The position numbers and the translations under genes were made by a program. Under the pieces are notes generated by a model that had not been told where the DNA came from, did no database searches, and saw nothing but the letters and a program-made list of their open reading frames with translations. A stretch of DNA of 64,000 bases from Naematelia aurantialba (taxonomy: Eukaryota; Basidiomycota; Tremellomycetes; Tremellales; Naemateliaceae). How positions within the stretch are numbered: position 1 is the stretch's first letter; every line of letters begins with the position of its first letter. This document shows, one piece after another, positions 34,114-44,939 of the stretch. The stretch covers positions 1 through 64,000 of the forward strand of contig JAKFAO010000004.1 of assembly GCA_021527695.1 (NCBI GenBank), in the 5' to 3' direction.

Positions 34114-34484
34114 TCTGCGTCACCTTACGTTTGTCGTAGCTAATGATGCGTATGCTGGCTTTTGCGTACGTTGCGTCCAATCACTGAGGCCAGTATGGAA
34201 CACACCGCCTGCCATCAGAGACGGGCTCATTCGCGGTCGTTATCTCTTATCTGGTATGTGGCACGCTAACAGGGTGCCTCCCACAGTAGGCGGATGGACA
34301 AAAGTGGGCATCTCTAGATAGTGCGATAGCCAAATCGCCACTCCACTCTTGTCAGTGTGGGCTGTAGCATTTGTTCTCAACAGGCCCTAGCTAGTGAACA
34401 CAAGTATACTTAAAGTTCTTATGCAATGAAAGCGATGGGGATCCTCCACGAAGCCGCGTTCTAAGCGCCAGTGCGTCTACCAAG
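34114..34484. promoter_or_regulatory. Divergent promoter: hydroxyacid dehydrogenase / PhyH
   Basis: 371 bp with CTTATC at 34246-34251 and AGTGGGC at 34303-34309, preceded by AAA as at 27551. Both words fit the pattern of the neighbouring cluster promoters. Confidence 0.55.
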
Positions 34485-35644
34485 ATGACCATTCAGTACC
34501 CCAACGATGCGCCTCTTGTGATCCGACTGTCTGATGAGGAGCGCGATTCCGGCGAGATCACAGACGAACACTTGTACGATGCTGTGGATGCTCTGTTCAA
34601 CGACGGCTTTGTGGTTCTCGAGAATGGGATCAAGGATGAGCTGGTCGACAAGATGAACGCGAGGATGCTGGAAGATACCCAGAAACAGCTCAACGGGAAG
34701 GGGGAGGTTTTCTTCAAGCAAGTCGCACCCGAGGGCTGGACACGCCTCTCACTGACGAGTGCAGCAAACTCCACAAAGGGGCAGCCAAACACGGCGCGAG
34801 GGTGGGAGGCAATATGTCGCAACAACCACCCATGGAATCGGGTTCGTCTTATCCCGCTGACTGGCGAGATCTTGACTGAATCGTCACAGAATGGCTGATG
34901 CCCGAGTTCTACGCCAATCGGATCACCGCTCGCGTCCTCGAGAGCATCCTCGGCCCCAAACCAGAGCTGCGCTATATCCGTGCCAATGTTCTCATTCAGA
35001 CTTCTACTCGCCAGAACGTCCATGCCGACGTGAGGTTCAGATATCCCACCCATCCCTTTTGTATCACACAGAACGTGCCTCTGATCGATTTCACGGTGGA
35101 GAATGGCGCAACCGAGCTATGGCTGGGTACGCAAAACCATGGAATCGGGTACCACATGGGCTTAGGGAAGCCGTTGATCTCTGAGGCTGCGCTGGAGGAG
35201 AGGAGGAAGGTTCGCCCTCCAATCCAGCCGTCGGTCAAGAAGGGCTCATTACTCCTTCGCGACATGCGCATGTGGTGAGTGTCGCTCCTCGCACGTGATA
35301 GACTCACTGAAGTCTGAAGGCACGCCGGAATGCCCAATCCCACTGATAACGTACGTACGATGCTGTCGTTCTCCTTCTGGGCACGGTAAGTGGACAGTAT
35401 CAGCTCAGTACTTTGGCTGAGCAGCAGGTGGTTCAAAAACAAGGCCGCTGTCCCCATGGCCGAGTCTCTACGACCGACCGTCGAGGCATTGGAAGAGCAT
35501 GCCGGTATCACCATTGGTGCAGACTTTGTCCCGGACGAAGGGTATGACTACCTGAATTGCAAGTTCAACAACATTTTCACATCGGACCTCAAGCCAGAGC
35601 AGTGGGACAGTATAAAGGACATCCGGATCGAGGAGGACGCTTGA
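34485..35644 (+). CDS. Phytanoyl-CoA dioxygenase (PhyH) family 2OG oxygenase
   Basis: The N-terminal half holds D-G-F-V-V-L-E-N-G, the usual PhyH opening. The iron ligands are H-A-D in N-V-H-A-D-V-R-F (near 35030) and a distal His in R-M-W-H-A-G-M-P-N (near 35320), split by an intron after M-W. The protein has about 330 aa and ends E-E-D-A-stop. PhyH-family enzymes hydroxylate acyl-CoAs, amino acids, alkaloids or fungal metabolites with Fe(II) and 2-oxoglutarate. No peroxisomal signal is seen at either end, which argues against phytanoyl-CoA itself. It is the third structural type of 2OG oxygenase in the window. Confidence 0.88.
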
Positions 35645-35899
35645 TCTGAGCAGGGTCGTTGGAGGACATGCATGTGCAATTGTTTGACTAAATGAGGACA
35701 CCTGACCGGCTCACTCCTCGCCATCGTCAGCTTACTTCGAAACGGTGCACTGGGTATTGTGATACCATTTGTGCGTGAATGGACGATAACCCCTCGACGC
35801 CATAGCCACGAAGTATGGACGTTGCATGAGTCTCAAGATGGCTCGTGTCTGTCGACCTTCTTGCTTCAGTCGTTGAGGCAGAAAGTATGGGCACCTCTG

Positions 35900-37201
35900 C
35901 TATTGGGAAGATCGCTTCTCCAAGTCGAACAAAGCTTCCACGTGCGGTACTATCGTATTCTCCAAGCTCGACCAGCGTCTGATCCCAAGGTCTCTCTCGG
36001 CCTTGCTAACATCGACTGTATAACAGTCATATCTCGGTGGATTCTCCGTTACTTCCGGGAGTCTGTGCGCGTGTTGCGGGAACCGACGGCGGATGATGGA
36101 GAATATTTGGGCATAGGTGTATTCCCCTGATATCTGAGAGCTGTTAGCTTCTATCGGCCCTTGAATGCAGACACATACCATTAGATAGCGTTGATTGCTT
36201 GCGACCGGATAGAGGAAGGATTTCATGCAAACCTCGGCAGCGTCGTGAACGTTCGTAAACACCGGCCAACGGTCTTCAGGCATGTGTGACTTTGAGTCGA
36301 GGATGTGGTGCCATAAGCCTATAGATGTTGGTTTGGATCACAGAGTGCGAAGGAGACGTACGGTTCGAGGCAGCGTCCATGTCCTCGAAACACCCCCAGG
36401 CTTGAAAGACCGGTCCGTAGAGGGTACCTGGGAATTTATGAGCTTGCTTGCTTCCATGTTGTATGGATACTCACAAGGACAAAGCGTGACAACGTCAAAG
36501 CTGTGGGAATTACTTGATCGCCAGTCGGCGATGAGTAGCTCGCCCGCGGTCTTAGAGTAGTCTCCCAATTCAGCTCGGCCTGTAAGACTTCGCAACTCAC
36601 TATAGGCATAGCCTGGGAGCGTCTCCCCCCTCTTTTTCAACGACGCCAATGCCTCTTCGTCTTGTACGCATGTCTCATCATAGGTTATCCCTTTCGTCTG
36701 ATTGGTGAAATCGGCATCGTGTTGGAATACAGCAGCCACGGAAGAGATGTGGATGATCCTCCTGATCTTGGGCTCTTTGGCAGACGCAGTGAGGACGTTT
36801 GTAATGCCTTTGAGGTTCTGATCAATCACCTCTGCGCCGCCCTGCAAAGATCAGCATAACACGCCGAGAATGGCCTAGCTACCCACCAGCTTGAAAGTGA
36901 ATGGCCCCGCACAATTGAAGACCCCTTCACAACCTCGGAACGCCTCATCATACACATTGTCTCCCTTGTGATCGGCGACTACTACCCACTCGATATTAGC
37001 CGATGGCCATCGCTGCACCATCGCTGCAGCTCGGGACGCATCGCGTGTGGTCGCTCTCACGCGAAACCCCGCACGCGCAAGGATAAGCGTGACATGGGAT
37101 CCTAGCTGTCCGGTCGCGCCGGTGACGACGACGAGGGGACCACCAGCAGGTTCCGGAAACGACAACGGATCGATGGGTCCGCGCGTGGATCCGAAAGGCA
37201 T
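35900..37201 (-). CDS. Extended SDR, NAD(P)-dependent reductase/epimerase
   Basis: N-terminal V-V-V-T-G-A-T-G-Q-L-G-S-H is the extended-SDR nucleotide site; I-I-H-I-S-S-V-A-A-V is the Ser region and Y-S-K-T-A-G-E carries the catalytic Tyr and Lys. The C-terminal half contains V-F-T-N-V-H-D-A-A-E-V, as in dihydroflavonol-reductase/3-beta-HSD-like members. About 350 aa. The family interconverts alcohols and ketones with NAD(P). The start at 37201 is the only one giving the Rossmann motif in place. It shares a 199-bp divergent promoter with the second amidase. Convergent with the PhyH gene. Confidence 0.86.
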
Positions 37202-37400
37202 ACTGATGTATCTTGGTCATTGCTATTGAAACGGATCCCAAAGTTCTTATACGGCTGGCTAGTCCGTGAGGGGAAGCGGAAGGGTAGAAGTGGGCAGATA
37301 GCAAGTGCAGTGGGCGGATGTTGATAACAAGATGAATTGGGCCTGACGGCGTATTCCTGCAGCGAGGTTCACAACATCTTCAACAAAGGCGAGCTGCGTA
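37202..37400. promoter_or_regulatory. Divergent promoter: SDR / amidase 2
   Basis: Only 199 bp, with two AGTGGGC copies in the same orientation at 37289-37295 and 37309-37315 (20-bp spacing, two helical turns), an AGATAG at 37296-37301 and GATAAC at 37323-37328. This is the densest example of the shared promoter word. Confidence 0.6.
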
Positions 37401-39443
37401 ATGTCTTGGGAGCAACTGTGTCGTCAAAAGCAAGTCGGGCTTGCTGATCGCATACCCCAGGAATGGCGAATAGAGCCGGTGGACCCCAGTACGCTCGACG
37501 TTCGAGCCATCCCGGCCACCTGCGGTATCCTCACACGGCTCGAGATTGAAATCACCGAGCTCGACGAAGTGGATGATTTGCTACATAAGCTCCGGACGGG
37601 GGCTTGGTCTTGTGTGCAGGTGACGAAGGCGTATCTGAAACGAGCGCTGATTGCCCATCAACTGGTGAGCTCAGGTCGCGTAACCACGGGCTGATACCCA
37701 GGTCAACTGTTTGACCGAGTTCTGGATCGATGATGCCCTTGCTAGGGCACAGGAGCTTGACGAGACCTTAGCAACGTCTGGCCCGTTAGGACCACTCCAT
37801 GGCCTTCCTATCTCGCTCAAAGATCAGTGAGTGCAACTTGTACTCAACCAAGCTGGAAGCTCTAATGTACAGATTTCACGTCAAAGGAAAGGAGCTGAAC
37901 ATGGGCTTCGCATCGTGGATCGGACAGATCTCCCCGGCCGATGCGGCCCTGGTGACTCTGCTACGCAAGGCTGGAGCCGTCATCTACACTCGGACAAATG
38001 TGCCGCAGACCCTCATGAAACCCGAGACCGATAATCACGTCTACGGAGTGACGGTCAATCCTTGGAATCGGAATCTGACCCCAGGCGGATCGAGTGGTGG
38101 CGAGGGTGCACTCTTGGCTCTGAAGGGCAGGTCGGTGTCGATCAGTGGCTCGTGCTGATGAGCAGTCCTCTGGGTGTTGGAACGGATGTGAGAAGCGCCG
38201 GTTCATTTTAGACGTTGGCTGACTAGTCTAGGTAGGAGGATCCGTGCGAATACCTGCCTCCTTCAATGGTCTGTACGGTATAAAGCCCGTATGTAGGCGA
38301 GTCCCGTACGCTGGGGCAGCAAACACCATGATGGGCAGCGGTGAGTGTAATCCAAATGTGTTGCAGGCTGATATTTGTTACAGAGGGGATGGAGAGCTCA
38401 ATTGGACCTCTTGCACGTACCCTCAAGGGCTGCGCGACATTTCTTCGGGCTGTCGCTTGGAGCCAACCATGGGATCTCGATCCAAATGTCAACTTCATGC
38501 TGTGGGATGAGGCGTAAGCTGTCTGCCTCGAATAAAGAAACCACTCATCCACCAGGGCGTATCGTTTGAATCATCTGGAAGAGCGTGGTGGACGCCTGTG
38601 CTTTGGATACTTTATACACAACGGGCATATGCCCGTCCTCCCGCCAGTCCGCCGAGCGCTCGAGATCACCATCAAGGCACTGCAAGCTAAGGGACATACC
38701 GGTACAGCACAAGTCGTCCATGATAGAGACGACTTTCTCATAGACTCAGTAATCCCCTGGGAAACAGTCAATTACCCGGAAATGATCGACCTAGCGACGA
38801 GCCTCTATGCTGCAGGTGGTTCTGCCGATTTTGCCGAGACTATGAAAGCTTCTGGAGAGGTGCGTGAGCGCAAGTGTCTGGCTGATTGAGCAGCCTCGAC
38901 GAGAGGGTGTGAGAATGCGTCCTGACCCAGGGCTCTCCGTGTATCAGTACTGGCAGCTTGTGAAGAGGAGAAACGAGCTTGTGAGTTTGCCATGTGCACC
39001 ATAGCATTGATTGCAGAGAGCGGAACACTTGCGTCAGTGGATGAAGACGGTATCTGTCACTGGCTCAGGACGACCGATAGATGGGCTCATCTGTCCTGTG
39101 GCTCCTTGGTCGGCTCCACCTCTAGGCAACAACATCTACGGAGCATGCACGACGGTTCAGAACCTGCTCGACCTCCCGGTTAGTGTGCTGTCCAGACAAG
39201 GAACTGCTCGCTGAGCGCACTTAGTCCGTTACGATACCCGTTACGACAGTAGACGCGAGCCTGGATGGACCTCAGACACTTCGCGCCCCTGTGAACGAGA
39301 TGGACGCGTATCATTTGGAGCGGTACCAGGCAGATCTCTTCGAGAACGGGCCAGTAGGGATACAGTTGGTTGGCCGCCGAAATCGAGAGGAAGAACTGTT
39401 GGCTGTCGCGACCGTAGTAGATCAGGCAATCCGGGCAATGTGA
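37401..39443 (+). CDS. Amidase signature enzyme, copy 2
   Basis: Same architecture as the amidase at 21427. Catalytic Lys in I-S-L-K-D-Q (near 37820), cis-Ser in G-G-S-S-G-G-E-G (near 38100). The nucleophile motif G-T-D-V-G-G-S-V-R-I-P is split by an intron (donor GTGAGA near 38188, acceptor TCTAG near 38233). The end is A-I-R-A-M-stop at 39443. Both amidases begin with an R-x-I-P-x-T-x-G-x-L segment and both carry an intron directly after the codons A-H-Q-L, so they descend from one ancestor. Divergence between them is large, suggesting different amide substrates. Confidence 0.87.
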
Positions 39444-40683
39444 GAACATTCAGGAGCGGGGTAGTGACCGAGCATTCCGACGTTCTTGCTGTGTCTTGCT
39501 AATAATATATAAAGGGTTGGGCAACTGACACCCTCGCGATCTTTGCGCTCTCGCTGTACACGTCCCTTTGCCCCGATCTCCAAATCACAGGGAGCGGGCA
39601 AAGAAGCTTTGTGGCAGCTTTGTGGCCAGCTGAACATGAGAAGGAAGATTATTCGATAGCGATGGCTTTCGGCAGCCAGAGGGCGCCTAATGAAGCTTGG
39701 TACAGGTCGTCGTGATATTGTAGAGCCACCATTCTGACAAATTACCCCGAGTGCCGCGGATTGACAGAATCCTCTTAAGATCGTGAGCATTGTCAGGAGC
39801 TACTTCTAGCTCGGCAAGCTCTGCTCCACAATGGCCTAGTTTCAACGACTGACTGTCCGTCGTTTTGCCCGGCCTGAAGTGATAGCAAAGTTGGGTTTAC
39901 CACCTGAGAAGATCCATGGGCATCTTGTACTACGGATATCATCCGCAGGCATACTGCCATCCCGAGCGACCACGGGACCGCCGCTCGGAGACAGATAAGG
40001 AACAGATTCGCGCTCAAGGGTGTTTGTCCAAACCAAGCGGCAGCATGCGCGATACAGCTCTATGCCATGAGTCTCGTGAACCAAACGTAGTGTCGGAAGA
40101 GCAGTCCGAACAGGGAGATAGCTCAGCTTTCGATCTGCCTCGGTCCTTGCTCATATCTCATCGACCTGGCGGCGACATGCTTCTGACTTTTATCGTCACT
40201 CATCTCTCCCTTTGCCCTCTTCTTCCCAAACTCATCCCCGCGCCTCTGCGCCTGGGACTCTGCTGGTTCCCCTCCTCCCCCCGCTGCAGAGGGACGGCGC
40301 ACCGTGCAGACGAGTGGTGTTCAGTCCCGACGATATGCCCAAATGAGGCCAGTTTTGGAAAGATCAGCAGGCATAATCCCGAGCTCAACCGTCTTCTCGC
40401 CCGCCTTTTCGCCCGAGTGTCCTTGGAACCTATGAGCAATGGCGGATAACCCAATCGAGACGGCGAAAGCATTGTCCATTCTGTCGGTGACATCTCCCGA
40501 ATGATAGATTGGACAATCTCGACATGTCTGTATCAAAGAGCATAAAGAGCGTAGCAATTTTGATAGACCCAAGGAGCAAGTCTTTTCTACACCGGTGACC
40601 CACCTGGCGGACACCCGTGGCACCGGCGACAACCTCTCTTACGGGACTCGTACCAAGAGACACCAAAACACCTCGTTGTCAAC
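39444..40683. promoter_or_regulatory. Long intergenic region upstream of the sugar-type transporter
   Basis: 1,240 bp without a gene I can support. An AT-rich TAATATATAAA stretch lies near 39501-39511 and a GATAAG at about 39994. Open frames on both strands reach about 180 codons but lack recognisable domains. A short minus-strand frame ending near 40321 has moderately protein-like composition and could be a relic. Confidence 0.4.
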
Positions 40684-42577
40684 ATGGTCGCTGGCGCTGT
40701 CACCAAGAGTGGTCTCGGCCGACTTGATGGATTGTGTCAGTGGCTCTCACCGCGATGGTTTCCTCAGCTCACACACCTGCAGCCAACAACACCCACCGAC
40801 TCTGGTGGAAAGACCCTGGACTGCTCAGGCTGGACATTATCGTGACGTGTATCTCGATTGTCCAGGTTACCGGTGGTTATGATCAATCCGTAAGCATCGT
40901 AATAGATTGGATGTCGACAAGGGGCTCACATTTGCTAGCTCATGTCGAGTTTGCAAGCGCTCGACACTTGGCTCGAACCCATGGGCAATCCGGATTCATC
41001 TCTCATCGGCACCATCTCTATTCTTATGACGGTTGGAAACATCGCGTCTACGTGGCCAGCACAGTTCATCTGCGACCGATATGGACGTCGTTGGTGTGTC
41101 GCGTTCGGGTCCATCTTCTGCATTGCTGCGGCTCTGGTTCAGACTTTCGCCAACTCTTCGGGACAATACATGGTGAGTCAACGGATGCATCTGAAGGACA
41201 TAGCTTATCTCTGTTGTTAGGCTGGGCGTTTCCTCTTGGGCTTCGGTGTCACCCCCTCGATTGTCGGTGCTTCGAGTCTGGTGAACGAGCTGTCACATCC
41301 CCGGCAGAGACCGTACATTGGTGCCGCGTACAACGTTATCTGGTATCTTGGTGCGATCATCGTCGCTTGGCTGTGCTATGGTCTCAAGCTGCACATCACC
41401 TCCAGCTGGCAGTGGCGTGCCCCCTCGATCGTCCAGCTGGTGCCCTCGATCTTCATTCTCGTCGCCATTTTCTTCTTCCCCGAATCGCCCCGTTGGCTCA
41501 TCTCGAAAGGCCGCTCAGAAGAGGCTTTCACCATCCTGGCCAAGTATCATGCCAACGGCGACCGAGATGATGAGCTTGTCAGGGCCGAGTGAGTGACCTT
41601 TGACAAGTCGCACGCGTGTAGGCTGTATGCTGAGCGTCATGCTTCAGGTTCCAGGAGATTTCGGAGACAATCAAACTGGAAATCGAGACCCAAAATGGTG
41701 TCACTTGGAAATCCCTGCTGGCAAATCCTGGCAACCGTCGCCGTCTCCTCATCGTCGGTATTCTTTCCACCATCAACGGCTGGACGGGCCAGAGCATTAT
41801 TTCGTACTGTCAGTCACCTTTGTATGCTCCCCCCACGTGGAGTATTTGTTGACTGGAGCTACAGACCTTACGCCCGTCCTCAAGGCCGCCGGTATCACTT
41901 CCTCTCTGCAACAGCTTGGTCTAACAGGAGGTAACTCGATCTGTAACTTCTTCATCGCTGGGTTCTCGGCTTGGCTCTCGGGCAAGATCGCTCGTCGGAC
42001 CCAATTCTTCATCAGTTACGGTGGTATGGCGGTCACGCATGTCATCATGACCATCCTGTCTGCGATGTACGACAAAAATCCTTCGGTCCCGATGGGCAAC
42101 GCCATCGTTGCTTTCCTCTACCTCGAGTCGGGCTTCTACAACGTAGCCATGAACCCCTTGGTCTACGCCTACCCGACCGAGGTGCTGTCTTTCTCGATGC
42201 GAGCCAAGGGCCTGTCTTTCTTCCTTGGCGTGTCGTTCCTCTGGTCCCTCGTCACCAACTACGCCAATCCTGTGGCCCTTGACAAGATCGGATACTGGTA
42301 CTATGTCTTTTTCTGCTTCGTAAGTCCTGGAACCCCGTTGTCGTCGTAGTCTACCGATGCTGATCGCGAACAGTTGTACGTCATCGAGATTGCGCTCATC
42401 TACTTCTACTTCCCGGAAACCCGAGGACGCACATTGGAGGAGGTCAACGAGATCTTCGACGGTCCCACCGACCGAGTGAATGTATTGCCCGAAAGGGAAA
42501 CAAGCGACGAGAAAGACGAGAAAGAGACGGATGAGAAGGTGACGCTCGCTCAAGTCGTTCCCAGTGTCGACAAGTAA
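40684..42577 (+). CDS. MFS sugar-porter family transporter (hexose/lactose-permease-like)
   Basis: Twelve hydrophobic segments with the sugar-porter signatures: D-R-Y-G-R-R-W after TM2, P-E-S-P-R-W-L before the central loop, and P-E-T-R-G-R-T-L-E-E-V at the end. The central loop and acidic tail (E-K-D-E-K-E-T-D-E-K) are typical. The ATG at 40684 needs a short first intron (donor GTCAGT near 40737, acceptor CTGCAG near 40780). About 530 aa, plasma membrane. Some members of this branch carry quinate, galacturonate or disaccharides, so the substrate is open. It is the last accessory-type gene before the housekeeping block. Confidence 0.9.
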
Positions 42578-43125
42578 ATCATTTGGGCGTCTTTTGGCAC
42601 AAACAAGGTGATTCAGGCGAGGGCACAAACGCCAGGACGCACTGGCTCAGGGGGACAGAGTGGCACGAGGTGTTTGGCTATTGGGTATATGTTACGGCTT
42701 CAACGGATAGACAGCAGGTTGTTAGAGTCTGGTAGTCTGAGAATGACATGCATGTTTGAGAATGACATGCATGCTCGAGGGTGCCATCAAGTATGCCGAG
42801 AAGCATCTTGTGGCATTATGTACTTGCTGACGAGTATTTGCGACGAGCATTTGATCGACTGCCTGCCAGCCCTGTCTCTCGCGTAGAGTGACCGTCCAGG
42901 TGCCGCACTCTGGTGTCTTCCCGAAGGGTTCTGAAGGGGTTGAGAGTGTGGCTGAAGTGCATCTTGGTTGTGAGCAAGTGACAACTTGGAGGTGAGGGCT
43001 TGACTGCAGGGTCTCGATGGTGCGTGCAGTAGCCGGATCATGACGTGGCATTTTCAAACTCCGGTAATGTTGTCCTCGGACCAAGTCTTGCAGCGTTTTT
43101 AGTTGTCTCTATAAGACCTCCAAAG
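42578..43125 (+). promoter_or_regulatory. Intergenic region with a 17-bp direct repeat
   Basis: 548 bp between the transporter stop and GPN1. Two identical copies of TGAGAATGACATGCATG lie at 42738-42754 and 42757-42773. The GPN1 promoter should lie in the right half; no TATA box was recognised. Confidence 0.55.
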
Positions 43126-44754
43126 ATGTCGAGCGCCGAGACCCCTCACGTCGAGGCAGGGCCGTCGACTAGCGGTGCTCCGGCTACAGGGCTTGAGGAT
43201 GGAAGGAAGGAACCCGTCGTTATACTGGTCATTGGCATGGCTGGATCGGTAAATCCACGCACCAGTAGTCCAGTCCAGAACGTCTGACAGTGTTCCGTAG
43301 GGGAAGACAACTCTGATGCAGCGGCTCAACTCATACCTGCATGGAAAGGACAAACCGCCATACATCCTCAACCTTGACCCAGCTGTCACACACATGCCAT
43401 ATACTGCCAACATTGATATCCGCGACACGGTCGATTACAAAGAGGTGATGAAGCAGTGAGCACGCCGCTTCGACGACTGACGGGGCGTCAAGGTGCTGAG
43501 TGCATGCAGATATAACCTCGGCCCTAACGGAGGAATCTTGACGGCACTCAATCTGTTTACCACCAAGTTTGACCAGGTCTTGGGTTTTGTGGAGAAGAGA
43601 GCCAACACCGTCGAGTGAGTGTTACCCCATCAGAGGGTTGGACGCTGATCAGCTTGTGAACTAGTCATATACTTGTAGATACCCCTGGACAAATCGAAAT
43701 CTTCACCTGGTCTGCCTCGGGAGCCATTATTACCGACGCCATCGCCTCTTCATTACCCACTGTCGTCGCATACGTGATCGACACCCCACGAACCACCGCT
43801 CCAGCCACATTCATGAGTAACATGTTATATGCGTGCTCGTAAGTCCCCGCTGTAGTGATGGGTTCGTGCAATTAATAGGCGCAGGATATTGTACAAGACC
43901 CGGTTGCCCTTCATCCTCGTTTTCAACAAGATCGATGTCACACCCCATGATTTTGCGCTGGAATGGATGGACGACTTTCAGGCATATCAGAGAGCGCTTG
44001 ATGCTGAACGTGACGAGAGCGGTGAAGGAAGCTATATGAACAGCCTGATGGGGTCGATGTGTCTCGTTCTGGAAGAGTTTTATACTAATCTGCGAGTAAG
44101 CTTTTCCCTGGTTGACCTGCCGATGGATCACTCATGTACACAGGCCGTTGGGGTGAGCGCAATGTCGGGTCAGGGCATGAAAGCCTTCTTTGAGGCGGTA
44201 GAGACTGCAAAAAAGGAGTACGAAACGTGAGACCACTCTACCTCGCAGTGTGAAGCTCACAGCACTAGCGACTACCGACCAGAGATCATGCGCCTCGCAG
44301 AGGAGCGGAAGGCTCGGACAGAGGCGGATAAGAAATCTCAGCTAGACAGGTTGATGAGGGATATGAATGTGGACGACGCAGCGCCCTCAAGAGCAGGTCG
44401 TGGTGGTAACCCATTTGGGCCGTACCCGCGGGCAGATCGTGAAGACAGGTGAGCTGTTGCCTTTCGAATTCCCAATATCCAACTAAAGTGGTTCCAGGCT
44501 ATTTGATGAGGGCCAAGATGAACGGGACGATCCCGAGGAGGAGGAGCGACGGGCTAGGGAGAAGGAAGAAATGGAAGACGCTGAGTTGGCTGAAGACGTG
44601 GATCCGCAAGAACACGGTCAGTATCTTTTGGCTTGATTAGTCATGAAGCTGACTAGGCACAGAGGACGAGATGCGGCTCGGAGGTATAGGGGGCGTTGCT
44701 GGACGACGGCTGAATGACCCGCGCACGGGTATCAGTTGGCCGAAGCCGGCATGA
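43126..44754 (+). CDS. GPN1: GPN-loop GTPase 1 (Npa3/XAB1)
   Basis: P-loop G-M-A-G-S-G-K-T-T is split by an intron after G-S. The G-P-N loop that defines the family lies in L-G-P-N-G-G (near 43523). The G3 motif is D-T-P-G-Q-I-E and the guanine-specificity motif is F-N-K-I-D-V. A highly charged C-terminal tail (near 44540) ends W-P-K-P-A. The family is essential in eukaryotes and acts in cytoplasmic assembly and nuclear import of RNA polymerase II, as a homo- or heterodimer with GPN2/GPN3. About 390 aa, typical. It marks the start of the conserved housekeeping region. Confidence 0.95.
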
Positions 44755-44939
44755 AGCAAGTAAAGCCGCGGATAGAGCCTTTTACACGCACCGAAAATGA
44801 GCAGTGTCTGCACAACTGCAGAGACAAAACTCTTGGCTGTATTATAGTACTATGCATAATCACTGTATCGGGTACGCACCCCCGCACGATATGCCTCTAG
44901 GACGATGTAGGGCTGATGAGCCATGAAGGGAGCACTGTT

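Noticed and set aside
38150..38240. First impression that the second amidase lacks its nucleophile Ser
   Set aside because: Two short introns, donors GTCGGT and GTGAGA, rebuild G-T-D-V-G-G-S exactly.
39916..40449. A 177-codon plus-strand frame in the long gap before the sugar-type transporter
   Set aside because: No domain, no signal, odd Cys/Pro/Arg composition; likely chance.
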